From positions 197,307,273 through 197,371,272 of the forward strand of contig JAUPFV010000002.1 in the NCBI GenBank assembly GCA_036936605.1: 64,000 nucleotides of DNA, written 5' to 3'. Each line of letters begins with the position of its first letter. Position 1 is the first letter of the stretch. Under the pieces are notes generated by a model. That model was not told the DNA's origin. It saw only the letters and a program-made list of their open reading frames with translations, and made no database searches. Below are positions 23,340 through 35,199 of the stretch, in pieces. The translations under genes were made by a program, and so were the position numbers. The stretch is from Limnanthes douglasii subsp. nivea. Taxonomy: Eukaryota > Streptophyta > Magnoliopsida > Brassicales > Limnanthaceae.

Positions 23340-23990
23340 TAGCCCTTTCGAAAATAAATAATGAAGCCATCTAACAAGGCTCTAAACTCAGCAACTAAAA
23401 CAGTTTGCTTGTTATACAACCAACCAACCATATGCAACTAAAACATCATCATTGTTATTTATACCAGCTCCACTTAAATCTCCATTGGAGAGACCATAAC
23501 CATAAGCATTTAGTTTAAGTACACTTTAATGTTACCATTTATATAAAGAAAGCAGCCCAGTCTTTTAGCAATGTTATAGTCACCTATCTACATTTTACTT
23601 TCAAAGACATTTGCATTATCTACATTTTACTTTCAAAGACATTTGCATTATCGAACCTTGTTAGGATTAAGTAAATTTTATTTAAAATATGTTTTGATGT
23701 TATATTCATGTTATCAAATTTGGTTTTATTCCTAAAATACCAAATAGTCCAACATACAATTGATGGAAGCAAAGTTCTAATATGGATTGTTTTATCAGCT
23801 GACCAAAACCAACATCTGGCTAGATGTTGTATAGTCATAAATCTGTCAATATTAACCTTAAAAAGACCAGGAAGCTCAGACCAGACATGCCAAACAATAT
23901 TACAAATTACAAAGATATGGTTAATTGTTTCATTAATAAGACAAACTGGCACTTAGATGCCAGAGAAAAGTTTCTCTTTTGAAGGTTTTG
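23340..23990 (-). pseudogene. LINE ORF2 tail remnant (zinc-binding and RNase H)
   Basis: On the minus strand 23952-23620 stays open for 110 codons and reads CLINETINHIFVICNIVWHV, then LARCWFWSAD and IRTLLPSIVCWTIWYFRNK. It corresponds to ESTNHVLVQCRNAWLVW and MRWYWAAS in the LINE at 16.4 kb. Lower down, broken frames give RNase H pieces, with AEFRALLDGFIIYFRKG near 23350-23390. The direction is opposite to the intact LINE, so this is an independent, older, 5'-truncated copy. Confidence 0.75.
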
Positions 23991-23999
23991 ATCAACTGA

Positions 24000-25260
24000 A
24001 ATTCAGGCTTTCATAATCTTCGAAATTAGGAAAGAGTATTTGTTATGAATGATATTATTCCAATTTTTCCAATTTTTTTTGATTGATTGCTTTTGTTTTT
24101 TATTTTATCTCAAGTACTTTTAATGTTGAAAGCACCCTACTTATATATAGTCCAAATAGCTCTATTTCCCTAATCATTACAAATTACTTGATTAATGAAT
24201 AGATTAATATCAAAAGAAATTATGTTTTATCTAAGCTTAATAAATTTATTTAGCTATTATTACTTTATATATATACATGAAAACGAAATGGTTATAAACA
24301 TACAATATAATACATTGCTCATATATGGTCAAGTTACGTATAAAAACAATTTTAAAAAATGGTTAAAAAATCTAATATAAAACATTGCTTATATGGTCAA
24401 AAGTTATATATTAAAAAAATCTTACAAATATAGAGCATATAAAACAATAAGGTCTAGATTGTACAAAATAATTTCATAACACAACATCTACCATCTCAAT
24501 CATATTAGTATTTTATAATTATAACCGTATTAGATAAAAACAAATAATATAACGTATTATAATAATAATAAAAAACTTAAAAAATCATGATATTGGAAAT
24601 ATTATAAAAAAAAATAAAAATCATATCATAATAAAAAATAGATATGTGACATCTATTAAAATCGATTTTTAAAAAAAATATTAAAGCTCTTAAATAAAAA
24701 AATATAACAGTAATTTATTACAAAAATATAAACTTTAAAGAACTTTGATTTTACTTATTTATTAAGTTAAGAATATATAATATATTTTGCGACCAAATAG
24801 TATGATAAATAAAATTATTATTCTTACTATTATTTTAATTTTTAACTTTTTATACTATCTAGTAATGAAATATTATTTTAAAATATTAATTTGTTAAAAT
24901 GAAATAAATAAAAATAATTTTTAACCAACTTTTATTTTACTTATTTATTAGATAAAATATAATTTATAACCAAAATGGTATGATAAATTAAATTATTACT
25001 AAAAAATTAGTGTGTTTGTAATATTGTTAAGTATTTAAATTCATCCCCTAAATTATGTAATGGTACAAGATGAGTAATAACACACATGAACAATAATATT
25101 ATTGCAGTGAAAATCATAACCGACGGTAACATTGGTAATACATATTTTACACTTTGGATGGATTCCGCAAAACATAAATAGTCATTTATATTTAAACGAA
25201 TATAAATTTTTTATTAGATTTATGCAATTGTTATGAATAAAAAGATCAAAAATAATCTTT
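24000..25260. other. AT-rich spacer
   Basis: Very AT-rich, with short poly-A and poly-T runs and local repeats such as TTTTACTTATTTATTA. No gene, RNA or convincing element end is seen. Confidence 0.5.
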
Positions 25261-25937
25261 ACATAAATAAAGGGTAAAGTACCATTTAAGATCCAAAACC
25301 CTAACTATTATCCACCTAAGATCCATATTTTCATGATTCTCCGAAAAAACCCGTTTTAGTTATATTTACCATTAAAGACCCACTAATACCCTAATACCCT
25401 ACCCCACCTTCTCTCTCTTCCTTCTTATCTATTAAAATCTTCCTTTCTCTCTCTCTAATTAAGTTAAAAATCAAAATCAAAATCAACGTAAGTTGTTCTA
25501 GATTTGAGGTATAGAATCACTTACTTCATGATTATGGTACTGCATTATCTAATTTCGATTGATTAAAATATGACATAAATCTGACAATGAGTAACATGGA
25601 AATAAGCTTCATCGACGTAAATCAGAACATCCGGTTTCTGTCCTGAAATCGATAACTTAAATTCAAACAAAAAACACTTAATCGGAAAGTTTAAACCCAT
25701 AAAATATAAAAAAAATCGAAAAATGAGTGTATATACACGCACCAAGATTCTACTTGACAACGAAGAGAGGAATGAGGAGATGGTAGATGTTAGCTCCTTG
25801 GGCTTTCCATTAGTTATTAAATCCGTGCAATCTTTATTCAATTTATCGGAATCTGGACATATCTGAACGCTAAACTTATGGGAGGAGATGCAAAACGTTA
25901 ATACAGTACACAAAGATGCCCAAAAAATATTTTTTAA
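25260..25937. other. Spacer with pyrimidine-rich tract
   Basis: It begins GGGTAAAGTACCATTTAAGA, which looks like a DNA-transposon end, and has a CT-rich tract at 25405-25460. No matching inverted end or coding frame was found. Confidence 0.35.
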
Positions 25938-26395
25938 AAAAAAGATTCAAAACATATCAAGAGTGGTACTAGTTTTGTTCATCTTAAAAAATTCAAAACA
26001 TATCAAGATTCGAAACCTTCTTTATTTTGATAGATTTAAACCTTCTTTATTAATTTTGATAGATGCGAAACCTTCTTTATTTTGATAGATGCTAAATATT
26101 TTTTATTTGGTATATGCGAAACCTTTTTATTTTGATGGATGCGAAACCTTCTTCATTTTGGTAGATGCGAAAACTTCTTCATTTTGATAGATGCTAAACC
26201 TTCTTTATTTTGATAGATGTGAAACCTCTTTGTTTTGATAAATGCGAAACCTTCTTTATTTTGGTAGATACAAAACTAGTAACTAGATGCGAAACCATAT
26301 AACTAAGAAACGAGTGTTAAATATTTTTAAAAAAAATCAAAACATATCATGACTAGTACTAGTTTTTGTTCGTCTTAAAAAAACAAAACCAATAG
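25938..26395. repeat. 26-bp minisatellite with flanking direct repeat
   Basis: About ten imperfect copies of a roughly 26-bp unit (GATGCGAAACCTTCTTTATT then TTGATA) run from about 26008 to 26297. On both sides lies a diverged copy of CAAAACATATCAAGANTRGT followed by ACTAGTTTTTGTTCRTCTTA (25950-25990 and 26338-26380), so the array sits inside a larger direct duplication. Confidence 0.85.
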
Positions 26396-26820
26396 TATTT
26401 TCAGATTTTTATTCCGAGTTACGGTTTAAAAGATATATACCTTTAAAATTAAAAATTTTAAAAAATAATTGATTACTAAAAAATAATTAAGGTATAAAAT
26501 TTCTTAAAAAATTAAAATATTTATCCGTAATAGCTTTATGAAACGGGTATTTATAGATAAGTACTCTTTAAATAAAATTAGTTTTTATATTTCTTAATTA
26601 TTATTCATTTATGATATACGTCAATCTATCTAGAATACTATTTAAAAATGATTTAAATTTTTTGTAAATAATAATGAAAATATTTCAAATTTGTATACAA
26701 AATAAATATCGTTATATAAAAAAAGAGGTAAAAAATTTATAAAATAACGAATAACACCTATAATTTTAACCAACATAATGTTTAAACGTGTACGTATATC
26801 AACGTGTCGTACAATCCGTG
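26396..26820. other. AT-rich spacer
   Basis: AT-rich with no recognisable gene or element. Confidence 0.45.
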
Positions 26821-26823
26821 TCT

Positions 26824-27007
26824 CCAATAGAGATGGTAATGGTTGTTCGTTGGTCGGATTTAAATCGATCCGTTTGAATTCGTTTTTTTCATTTGAGTGG
26901 GACCTGACCCATCAGTTTTATGGTTTATATTTTCGAATCTAAATTTATTCATGTGGGTCGATCAATCAGACTGATATTAATTTTAATATTTTTAAAATAT
27001 TTTAATT

Positions 27008-27053
<46 letters not shown>

Positions 27054-27250
27054 TTTTATTTTTTTATTTTTATAATTTTATAATTTTTGGACCAAAACGG
27101 ATTGGACAATTTAAAAATTAAAAACGCTCCAATTCGATTGCAGCTTACAAATTTTTAATCCGAATCCAATACCCATTCTATGTTCAGTCCGACCAAAATC
27201 CGTCTGTACCGAATGGAATGAGACAACACCCGGCTTACCATCGCAGTAGC
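26824..27250. mobile_element. Possible MITE with internal TA microsatellite
   Basis: The left side begins AGAGATGGTAATGG. The right side ends near CCCGGCTTACCATCGC, whose reverse complement GCGATGGTAAGCCGGG matches the left end over about 11 of 13 bases. Both halves carry CGGAT/ATCCG-rich motifs in opposite sense (GGTCGGATTTAAATCGATCC; CGAATCCAATACCCATTC). The centre is an uninterrupted (TA)n of about 40 bp at 27009-27049. No clear target-site duplication was found. Confidence 0.35.
27009..27049. repeat. (TA)n microsatellite
   Basis: About 20 uninterrupted TA units. Confidence 0.95.
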
Positions 27251-27800
27251 CTGGTAGGCAATCTCCACCTTTAATTAAGTTTAATGTTAATTACATTTAA
27301 TGTTATGTTATATTCTTCCAAACTATGCAATGTATAGTATAAGTTGTTTGCAGTTGGTGACTTGGGTCCCTCTTCCCGATCTCATTGTCATATTTGTACG
27401 TTTGTTTCTTTCAAACATCAGATTTTAACACTATTTTTATCCATTTTTTTTCGGAGAGAACTAGCAAGGTAGAATAGTGATTAATTAGTTTTCTAGAGAA
27501 TTTAAAAAGTAATGATTAATTTAGATTTAAAAAATGTAACTATACGTTAATATATTAAAAAGTATAATAATTAAAGCTAAAATATGAATAAAATCACCAA
27601 AAAAAGCAAAAAATACACTGGTAAATCATTTAATAAAATTGATTTTAAAACTTTAAAACAACATTTATCATAATTAATAAAAGAAATCTCCTAAAGAAAT
27701 TTATATTTTGAGAGGAGGGAATTAAGCGGAAAACAGTACAGGGTATAGACAAGTGGTAGATGCCAAAGTAGGATATATAAGTCTAAATGTCATATACAAT
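27250..27800. other. Spacer downstream of K+/H+ exchange-related remnant
   Basis: No gene or element recognised. The sequence is AT-rich. Confidence 0.4.
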
Positions 27801-27989
27801 TCTAAACGTTAAAATACACCGAAATACATTGATTCCACCAATATACTCTATATGTCTCTTTCCCTGTCAATGTCATTGTAGGACTTAGACCAATCTCTGG
27901 AGATCCTTTGTTCACAACTTTTCTCGTAATAAATTGATTTTGTAATTTTATATTATATTTAAAAGAAAACATGACGGCAGCATTCTTCG

Positions 27990-28937
27990 TTAGCGAATCC
28001 CTTAGGACCCTTGAAGGTTTTTGTGTACAACGGTCATCCGCCATCCTACTTGGGATCCGACTTCCTTTACCACTTGCAGAGGTAAGATCTAGGAACAAAG
28101 AAACAAATAAGATAGTTGAACAGAAAGGAAACAAGTTTAAGAACTTCAAAACAACAAAGAAAAAATACTTACTGCAAGTGTAGCAGCAGCTGCAAGCAAA
28201 GCAATGCAATGCAGCCATATAGGTACTTCTTGGGGTTAACAGTACCACTGATAGTCAGACACCACATTTTGTTGTCAGACGAAGTTCGAAAGGAGATAAT
28301 AAATCAATAATAGAAAAAAATAAATAGTAAAATAAATTTGCATGTTAGATTTCACAAAACAAATGCAGCAAACAGAAGAAAACCTGGAAGGATAAGTAAT
28401 GTGCAGAGTAGAAACATCCTTGGTTATGGATTTGAAGAAATTCTCCGAAGGCTTAACACGAGACAGAAGCTTCAATCCCACCCTACATATTTCAAACACC
28501 CAAATCAAAACTATAACAAGTTCAATTGAAAAACCAAACCCAATAATCAAAATCTCTTATTCAATCAGAAACAAACAATCAAACAAACCCATCAATCTTA
28601 TTCGCCTTTTTCAGACCCATCCAAGAGTCATTCATCTACCACAAAAAACCTTAAGCATCAGCATTCATTTTAGTATATATAAAACTAGAAACAGATTTCC
28701 AAACAGACGTACCTTGTTGGAAACGAAATCCACGACGAGCTCTGCATTTTGGTTAATGGGTTTCGTTTCGGAGAGGTAGTGGCATGATCCATGGATCTGG
28801 CACAACACTAGTTTCTCCCTTTGATAGGGAAGACTACCAATCGGTAAGTCTTCTTCCTCTATCCAAGTAAGGAAATAGAGGTATTTTAGTTTATCAAAAT
28901 GCTGATACATGGAAATCCTATTTTTGTCCGCCCCCAT
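27990..28937 (-). pseudogene. Mitochondrial K+/H+ exchange-related gene remnant
   Basis: This is the only host-type gene recognised. Exon 1 (28937-28713) encodes 75 residues, MGADKNRISMYQHFDKLKYL, then FLTWIEEEDLPIG, and ends ELVVDFVSNK at a CAAG|GTACGT donor. Exon 2 (28635-28589) encodes MNDSWMGLKKANKID. Exon 3 (28482-28384) encodes VGLKLLSRVKPSENFFKSIT, then KDVSTLHITYPS, ending CCAG|GT. All three joins keep phase. A fourth coding piece (about 28290-28166) gives LTISGTVNPKKYLYGCIALL, but I find no AG acceptor in the right place and the frame then degrades. A last piece (28084-27990) ends HKNLQGS-stop. From memory the family is the plant Mit_KHE1-type protein (K+/H+ exchange-related, mitochondrial inner membrane), usually around 200 residues or more, continuing past the ALQGS-like motif. 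The lost acceptor and shortened end suggest a recent pseudogene; a retained but altered gene is possible. Confidence 0.55.
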
Positions 28938-29341
28938 TGTTATGACATTGGAGCTTCTCTTACACACTTTTTGTTTTTGTTTTTGTGTTACAAATCTTTC
29001 TAACGAAAATGAAAAAAATAAAGGGACAGCTAATTTCAAAATCTTAACTTGAGTGACTGAATATTATGGTTTTAAAAAAAAATAGTCTCGAACGGAAAGT
29101 TAGAGAACAAAATCATAACTAAAAAAGTATGAAACTAAAATTCAAACACTCATGAATAAGAGGAGAAAGAGGTTGTTTTGTATTTGATTCAATTGAAAAC
29201 GAATGATATAAGTGGACACATCTCTCAGCTTAATTTATAGAAAAAACTAACCAAACACATCTCCTTGATGTGTCACGCAAAATGAAGTATTATCAAAAAC
29301 GTGTTATCATCCAATGTGAATATGTTAAATCCCGTGATGTT
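28938..29341. other. Upstream spacer of the K+/H+ exchange-related remnant
   Basis: It would hold the promoter of the minus-strand gene. No clear TATA box is seen close to the start, and no other gene. Confidence 0.35.
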
Positions 29342-29520
29342 ATTAAACCGCATGAGGACGGTACCCGAGTAAGTCGATACAGTAGAAACAGAACATGTGA
29401 TCGCCATCGGTACCCGAGTAAGTCGATACAGTAGAAACAGAACATGTGATCGCCATTAAACTGCATGACGACAGGAGACGAGTAAGTCGATACAGTAGAA
29501 ACAGAACATGTGATCGCCAG
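29342..29520. repeat. 49-bp tandem repeat
   Basis: Two exact adjacent copies (29359-29407, 29408-29456) start CGGTACCCGAGTAAGTCGAT and end GTGATCGCCAT. A third copy (29474-29520) differs in its first bases. A shared lead-in TAAAC(C/T)GCATGA(G/C)GACGG precedes copies 1 and 3, so an 80-100 bp unit was duplicated with the 49-mer expanded inside it. Confidence 0.9.
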
Positions 29521-30853
29521 CTAAGCATGCAACCTCTTGTCAATGGACGGTTATATTTGGCTATCAAAACCGTAATCTGTTGGCTGGGATTTCATAAGAG
29601 GACGGTTATTTAGCTATCAAACTTATAACCTGTTGTCAATGGATGGTTTGGATTCAACCGATAAACCTTATTTACAAAATTTAACTAAATCTTAACTTAA
29701 AAAAGAAAATACTTTTTTAGCTCTACCACTTATATGCCATTAATTAATTAATTGATCATTTATATATTATTGTATTGATGTATATGTAGACTTTTACAAT
29801 TTGATCATATTATACTAAATTAATAAAAAGGTACAAGAACTTCAAGTTTTGACCGATCATTTCCTTTAGGCAGACTGTTCCAACACCCATAAAGATAATG
29901 AGTATAAGTCAATCCTACTTTAGTCGGATCGACCCTGGATTAGTTTTAAACGGTATATAAAAAAGTTTATATAAAAAGATATTTTAAATATAAAAACCTT
30001 TGAATTTTTTAGATTTTTACTCGTAATAAATTTATTGGATGGATTTTAAATGGAAATTTTTATTTATTTTTTAGTTCTTTTATTTATTTATATAAGGTTT
30101 TGATATATATATATATATATATATGCACCTAAATGTTATTATATTTTTTTTATTTTTTTATATAAAATTAACATTAAAAAATAAAATAAAATTATTTTCT
30201 TGGATAATTTAAATTTTAGACGCATCTTTATTATGTTTAGTGTGTAGTATAAAAAAATTTAAATAAAAAATGAAGCAATTAAAATTCACTCAAGAAAAAA
30301 AAGACACACTAAATAAATATCAAATACAAAAATTTCAAATAAATTTCAAATATAAAAAATTCAAATAAATTTTAGACGAATGTATTTTTTGGATAAACAA
30401 ATAACTGAAATAAGAAAAAAAAAATTAATACGTAAGAGCTTATGAACGCTCAATAGGGCATTTGGTCGTGCACCATAGGTGCATATGGTGCACCGGCTAC
30501 ACACCTATAAAGTACGGTGTTCTGCACCATCAACATACAAGGTGCACCGATAGTGCATAGCACCTGCAACATCAGTGCACGTGCGTCGTCATTTTCCTCG
30601 CGATTCAGGTAAGGAAGATGACTTCCATAGTTACCTAATTAACCCCAAAATCTCCGCCAAATTAATCCAAACAAAATCCTAAATATATAAACCCTAATCT
30701 AACTGATAAATTCTACAATAAATCACAACAACAAACATACAATATACTAAACAATTCAATAAATAAAACAAAATGAAAAAACAAAATTACGAACAAATTA
30801 AAAAAAATTAACCCAATAATTCATCTATCAATAAAATAAATTAATTCACAAAT
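29521..30853. other. Spacer left of Ty3 element C
   Basis: Mostly AT-rich. A TATATA run lies at about 30104-30124. A small GTGCAC-rich patch at 30466-30590 holds an inverted repeat (GTGCACCATA at 30468-30477, TATGGTGCAC at 30484-30493) and several other GGTGCACC-like words. No gene recognised. Confidence 0.45.
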
Positions 30854-31165
30854 TGTAAAATTTAATATCTGATTGACTAAGTAAAGTATAAAGAAGTAAG
30901 TAGAGAGAAAAATAGGTTTTAGAATGAGAAAGTAAGTAGTAATAGTGATTAATCTCAAAAAGTGAAACCCTTTATTAGATCAGTCTTGGCCTTTATATAG
31001 AGGTGCAAAGACTTAGTTTCAACTAAAACAGTTACAAAAAAGGGTTTAATTACATGTTAGTCCCTCACTAAAATATAAAGTTCTAATTCTCTCCTCTATT
31101 TATACAATATGTCATAACAAGTTTTATTCTTTACATTTCAGTCATTGAAATCTTATTTCCTTAGT
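30854..31165 (-). repeat. 3' LTR of element C
   Basis: About 312 bp aligned along its length with 38831-39145. Shared landmarks include TTTAATATCTGATTGACTAA, GTGATTAATCTCAAAAAGT, TTAATTACATGTTAGTCC and TTTTATTCTTTACATTTCAG. A minus-strand TATA box (CTATATAAAGGCC) lies near 30995. Divergence between the two LTRs is around 10% by eye, so the insertion is not recent. Confidence 0.8.
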
Positions 31166-31531
31166 AGTACCCCTTAGTTCTTATCTAAGTAAATGAATGA
31201 GAACTAATTAGCCTCGAAAATATTTAGAGGTGAAGAAAATCTCCTTATCCACAATCCGAACTATTTCAAATGTGCGGTTACATCATAATTCAAGTTGAAT
31301 TCATCGATTTAATTAACAGGAAACTATTTCCTTGTATTATTATTCATGCGAAATATACGGTAACACTCTAGATGTCAAGTCCATCTTTTAGAAAATGGTG
31401 GTACCCTAAGCAATAGGTCTGCCACTAGACCCATAACGTGACAGATGTTAGACCCTCATGTACGCAACTTCTTCAAATTCTAACCAATAATTTTCCACAT
31501 CTTCCACTTCTCGATACTTCTTTTCTCTTCC

Positions 31532-31539
31532 TATAAATA
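31532..31539 (+). promoter_or_regulatory. TATA box of accessory gene C
   Basis: TATAAATA on the plus strand about 150 bp before the accessory ATG at 31692, inside element C but pointing against its pol. Confidence 0.5.
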
Positions 31540-31691
31540 CCTCTGTGTACCATTATTGAGTCACAAACAAAATTTCTTAGGAGAGAATCTGTAGAAACTC
31601 AAAATTTCTTAGCTACCTTCAACGACTTCTTCAATCTAAAGGCTACCTTTACCCGAAAAATCAACTTTTTTGTTCAATCTTCAACCGATTT

Positions 31692-34672
31692 ATGATAAAG
31701 CATCCAAAGACTAGAAGAACCAAAGCCATAATTCCCAAAAAACCCAAATCTTCAAAATCAGACAACTAAGTCTTCGGATCTTACGACTAATTCTGTATTA
31801 GTGAAAGAGCAGATGAATACGGAGCAACTCGAATAATAAGTGACGGCCCTCTAGGTTTGTCTACAAAAATAATATATTACGGTAATTTCGATCCTAACAA
31901 AACTCCTACATTTTCACCTTCTTTTTTCCAGAAGAAAGTCAGTCATCAAGAACTCGAAAACCTAAAACACCTTGAATCTCTCCTTCTCTTACTAAATCAT
32001 CCCCTCGAATCAATCGTGAGATGACCAAATCTTCTTTAAAAAGATCCAAAGAGACTTCTTCTTCAACCAATCTTCCAAAAAATCAACCTCATCAAACGCC
32101 AAGAAGAAAGACTTTCCTAGCTATGGGTGATGATACCGATATCACTTCGAACGTTGATGTTACTTCGAATCCAACAAACACTTCTCCTCCCTTGAGGGAG
32201 ATTATTAAGACAACAACAATGTCTAAATAAAATCCCTCAAGCAACCCTACTCAACTGATAGACGAGGCGTATGGAGAAAAAATTGATTCTGAAGCTACAC
32301 AATCAAATAATTAAGCTGAAACAGAAGAAGACATTTTGAAGGAATCAGAAAGTGAAGTAGTGAAAATTGCTTTTAAAAGGAAAGGCTCGTAAAACAAGAA
32401 AAAAGAAAGTTCCCGTCACAATATCCGACGAGCTGCGTGCATTAGTTGGTGAGAACTCAAGACCTCTCGAAGCGTATTACATATTGGCGTTGAAAAATGT
32501 TCCCTATACGTATTACGGGGAGAGCCAAACAACTGATCTAAAGAAACAATGGGGAATAGGAGATAATATTATACTTCGTCTTCCCAAAAAGGGGAAACGC
32601 TTTTGAATTGCAGCAAATATGAATTAGTGGTCTACCCAGAGATCATCAACTAGGGTCTTCGGTTTCCACTGGACCCTATAATAGTTGAGTACTTCAAACT
32701 GTTGGATCTATATCCAACCCAAGTGACACCAAATCAATGGTTCACCTTGCTTTCTGTGATCATTTCTTTACGTCTGTCCTAAATTCCACTATGCATCGAG
32801 GACTTCATTTCCTTGACCCAACTGTCGAAGGGACCAATGCTTCCATTTTATTATATTACCTTGGATTAATGATTTAAAGATCATCGATGACTTGCTGGAG
32901 GCAGAGAAATTTTAAAAACAAAAATTTGTCTTCACCTCAGAAGCTTGGGAAAATGGTAAAGAAATATCTGAAGTCAACCCATCTAAATTGAACCTCGTCT
33001 GGAGGAGTAATCGTAAGTCTTTCAATTCAATTTTCTTGATTTATATTTTCAGTTGATGTTCTCCTTATTTCTTATCAAATTTTATGCTCTGTATAGAAAT
33101 TTCGTCGTGTTGCGCATTTCATCGAGAGAATTCAAAAGATACCTTTACCAAGCTTGATGCATGGGCTGAAAAAGAATGGAATAATGGTTTTCACACAACT
33201 TTCCAACCTATCAACTTTCTTAACATCCATTTGTGGCCAATCAAGTTTGCAGCTCGCCCCCCTAAAGATCTGATGGAGCAACCCAATCCTTTACACACTG
33301 TCAAAAGGTTAGTACGTCCTGATTCCAAAGTATTTTTACCTATTCAAAATATATTTGATAGCCACTTTCCCCACAAGAAGAAGGAAAAAAAATAATAAAA
33401 AGGCAACTAGCATATCTTGTGCTAGCCCTTCAGTAGATTTGATGCCAAAGAGTTCGAAGAGAAAAACAACATAAAGTAACCTCCTCACAGTCGAAGAATG
33501 AGTAGAGATGAGCCTTCTTTGAAAAAGAAGAAAACAGTTTCCCGTCAAAAAAGAAAGGCAGAACTAAACAGACTCCTCAGAAGAAAGAAAAATAAATTTG
33601 TGCAAACCGTCGAAGAAGTTTTGCCCGATGGTGATGAAATTGTGGTTGTGGAGAATCAACCAAATCAGCAAAAAGAAAATTAGGCAAGTGTTGAAGATGT
33701 TGGCACTCAGCAAGGGAAACTGATCTAGACAATGATCGATGCAATGACCACTTCGATCCTGATAACTTTATCAACTTCGATGAATCTCAAGCACTTGCTG
33801 GAGACGAAGATCCAATCATTCAAGAAATTCAAGATCAACTGTATAACATTGGTAAAAGATCTGCACCTGCTACTTCTGAAGCGACACATCCTATAGTTCA
33901 TTTTCCTACGACCTTTCTTGCTCTCATACCTTGTCCCCATCCAATGGTCATTCCTCCTGAGGAACCATCTGAAGAGGTTTTAGCTGCCCTTCAACCTTTT
34001 TCCGATCTTGATGTTGCAGCACATAAATTAATTCAAGAAATCGAATCCTCTCGAAGTCAGTTAAAACACATGTCAAAAGAAATGGTTCGCCAAAAGAAAG
34101 TTGTTGCTGCTATAAAAAAAGTATGAGAAACACCTTAGGTGTATTCATGGAAGAGCAGTTACATGGATTTCAGATGGCCAGATCTGAATTTCTCAAATGA
34201 CTCATCCACCTTAGAGATGTGCATCGAAAATAAAAAGAAGATCTCAATACTTCTCATCAGAACGACATAGATCAACTCAAAATCAAGCATTCTGAAGAGT
34301 TAGCTACAGAAAAGTAGAAATTTGATGACCTTCAAGTTTCTCTTAACAAAAGTGAGGCAGAGAAGAAAAATTTAGCATATGACATAACTGCTCTCAAAGC
34401 CCAATTGGATGAAGAAAAGCGATTTGCTGACACTATTGCGGAGAAGGAATGTGCGAAAGACATGCTAGCAGCTATTAAAAGTGACGAAGAACAAACAATC
34501 ATCACCCTATTTCGCGAGATTCATACTACATACCCTAAGGTTAACCTCTCCATCTTCTGGGAGTGAATTTCCATTAAACGGCTTCCTAGCGAGGCTTTTG
34601 ATCTTGTTTCTAGTTCTTCATCTGAATAGGAAGAATCAGAAGAAAATTCCGAAGAAAGCTCCGAAAACGAGT
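31692..34672 (+). pseudogene. Antisense accessory ORF of element C (gypsy-type transposon domain)
   Basis: Same family as the accessory gene of element A, with several stops and shifts. It starts MIKHPKTRRTKA. The conserved domain at 32367-32606 reads RALVGENSRPLEAYYILALK, then YGESQTTDLKKQWGIGDNII. Later pieces read NQWFTL and LKIIDDLLEAEK, then FVFTSEAWENGKEISEVNPS (about 32875-32985). A donor R|GTAAGT at about 33012 and an acceptor near 33098 place an intron where element A has one; after it comes KLDAWAEKEWNNGFHTTF (33151-33204). The C-terminal half (33498-34490) is lysine-rich and then predicted helical (QEIESSRSQLKHMSKEMVRQ), probably coiled coil, and ends with an acidic tail EESEENSEESSENE before the TAA at 34672. 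Confidence 0.75.
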
Positions 34673-34874
34673 AACTCTGCTATCTCTTTTTTGTGCATGT
34701 CATTCAATCATTGCAATACTTTGTTTTTAGTATATGATTTTTCACTTGGCATCCAAGAAATTATTTTGTTCTCATCGAATCGATTAGAAAGGATTTGCTT
34801 ATTCTTTATTTCCTTAAGTCATGTTTACCTCGCAATATTACTTATATTACTTATTAAAATTAATTTTTTTTTGT

Positions 34875-35034
34875 ACATAGCACCTCGAATATCATTGTGT
34901 GTTTAGATAACATAGCCCTTCGAATATTATGATGTGTTTAATCAATGTAGAAATTTGAAAATTATAGTGCGTTTATTGAACATAACACTTTGAGCATTAT
35001 AGTGCGTTTAGAGAACGTAACACTTTGAATAAGG
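34875..35034. repeat. 35-bp tandem repeat, 4.6 copies
   Basis: Units start at 34875, 34910, 34945, 34980 and 35015; a typical one begins ACATAACACTTTGAGCATTA. The array lies between the ends of the convergent accessory and pol genes of element C. Confidence 0.9.
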
Positions 35035-35199
35035 TTGCTTCTTCAAACAGTGTACTCAACTCTTCTAAATATTCTACTCTTGGTCAACCTTAAAGATGAT
35101 CAGTCTTTGACTAGTTACCAAAATAATTTTAACAAGTATTTGTAAACAACCATTGGCCAAAAAATTCATTTTACTGATAGCTTTGAATATGTGCATAGC

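Noticed and set aside
25260..25500. Mutator-type terminal repeat starting GGGTAAAGTACC
   Set aside because: No inverse copy with flanking duplications was found within several kb.
26008..26297. CRISPR-like regular repeats
   Set aside because: Units are contiguous without unique spacers, and this is a plant nuclear sequence.
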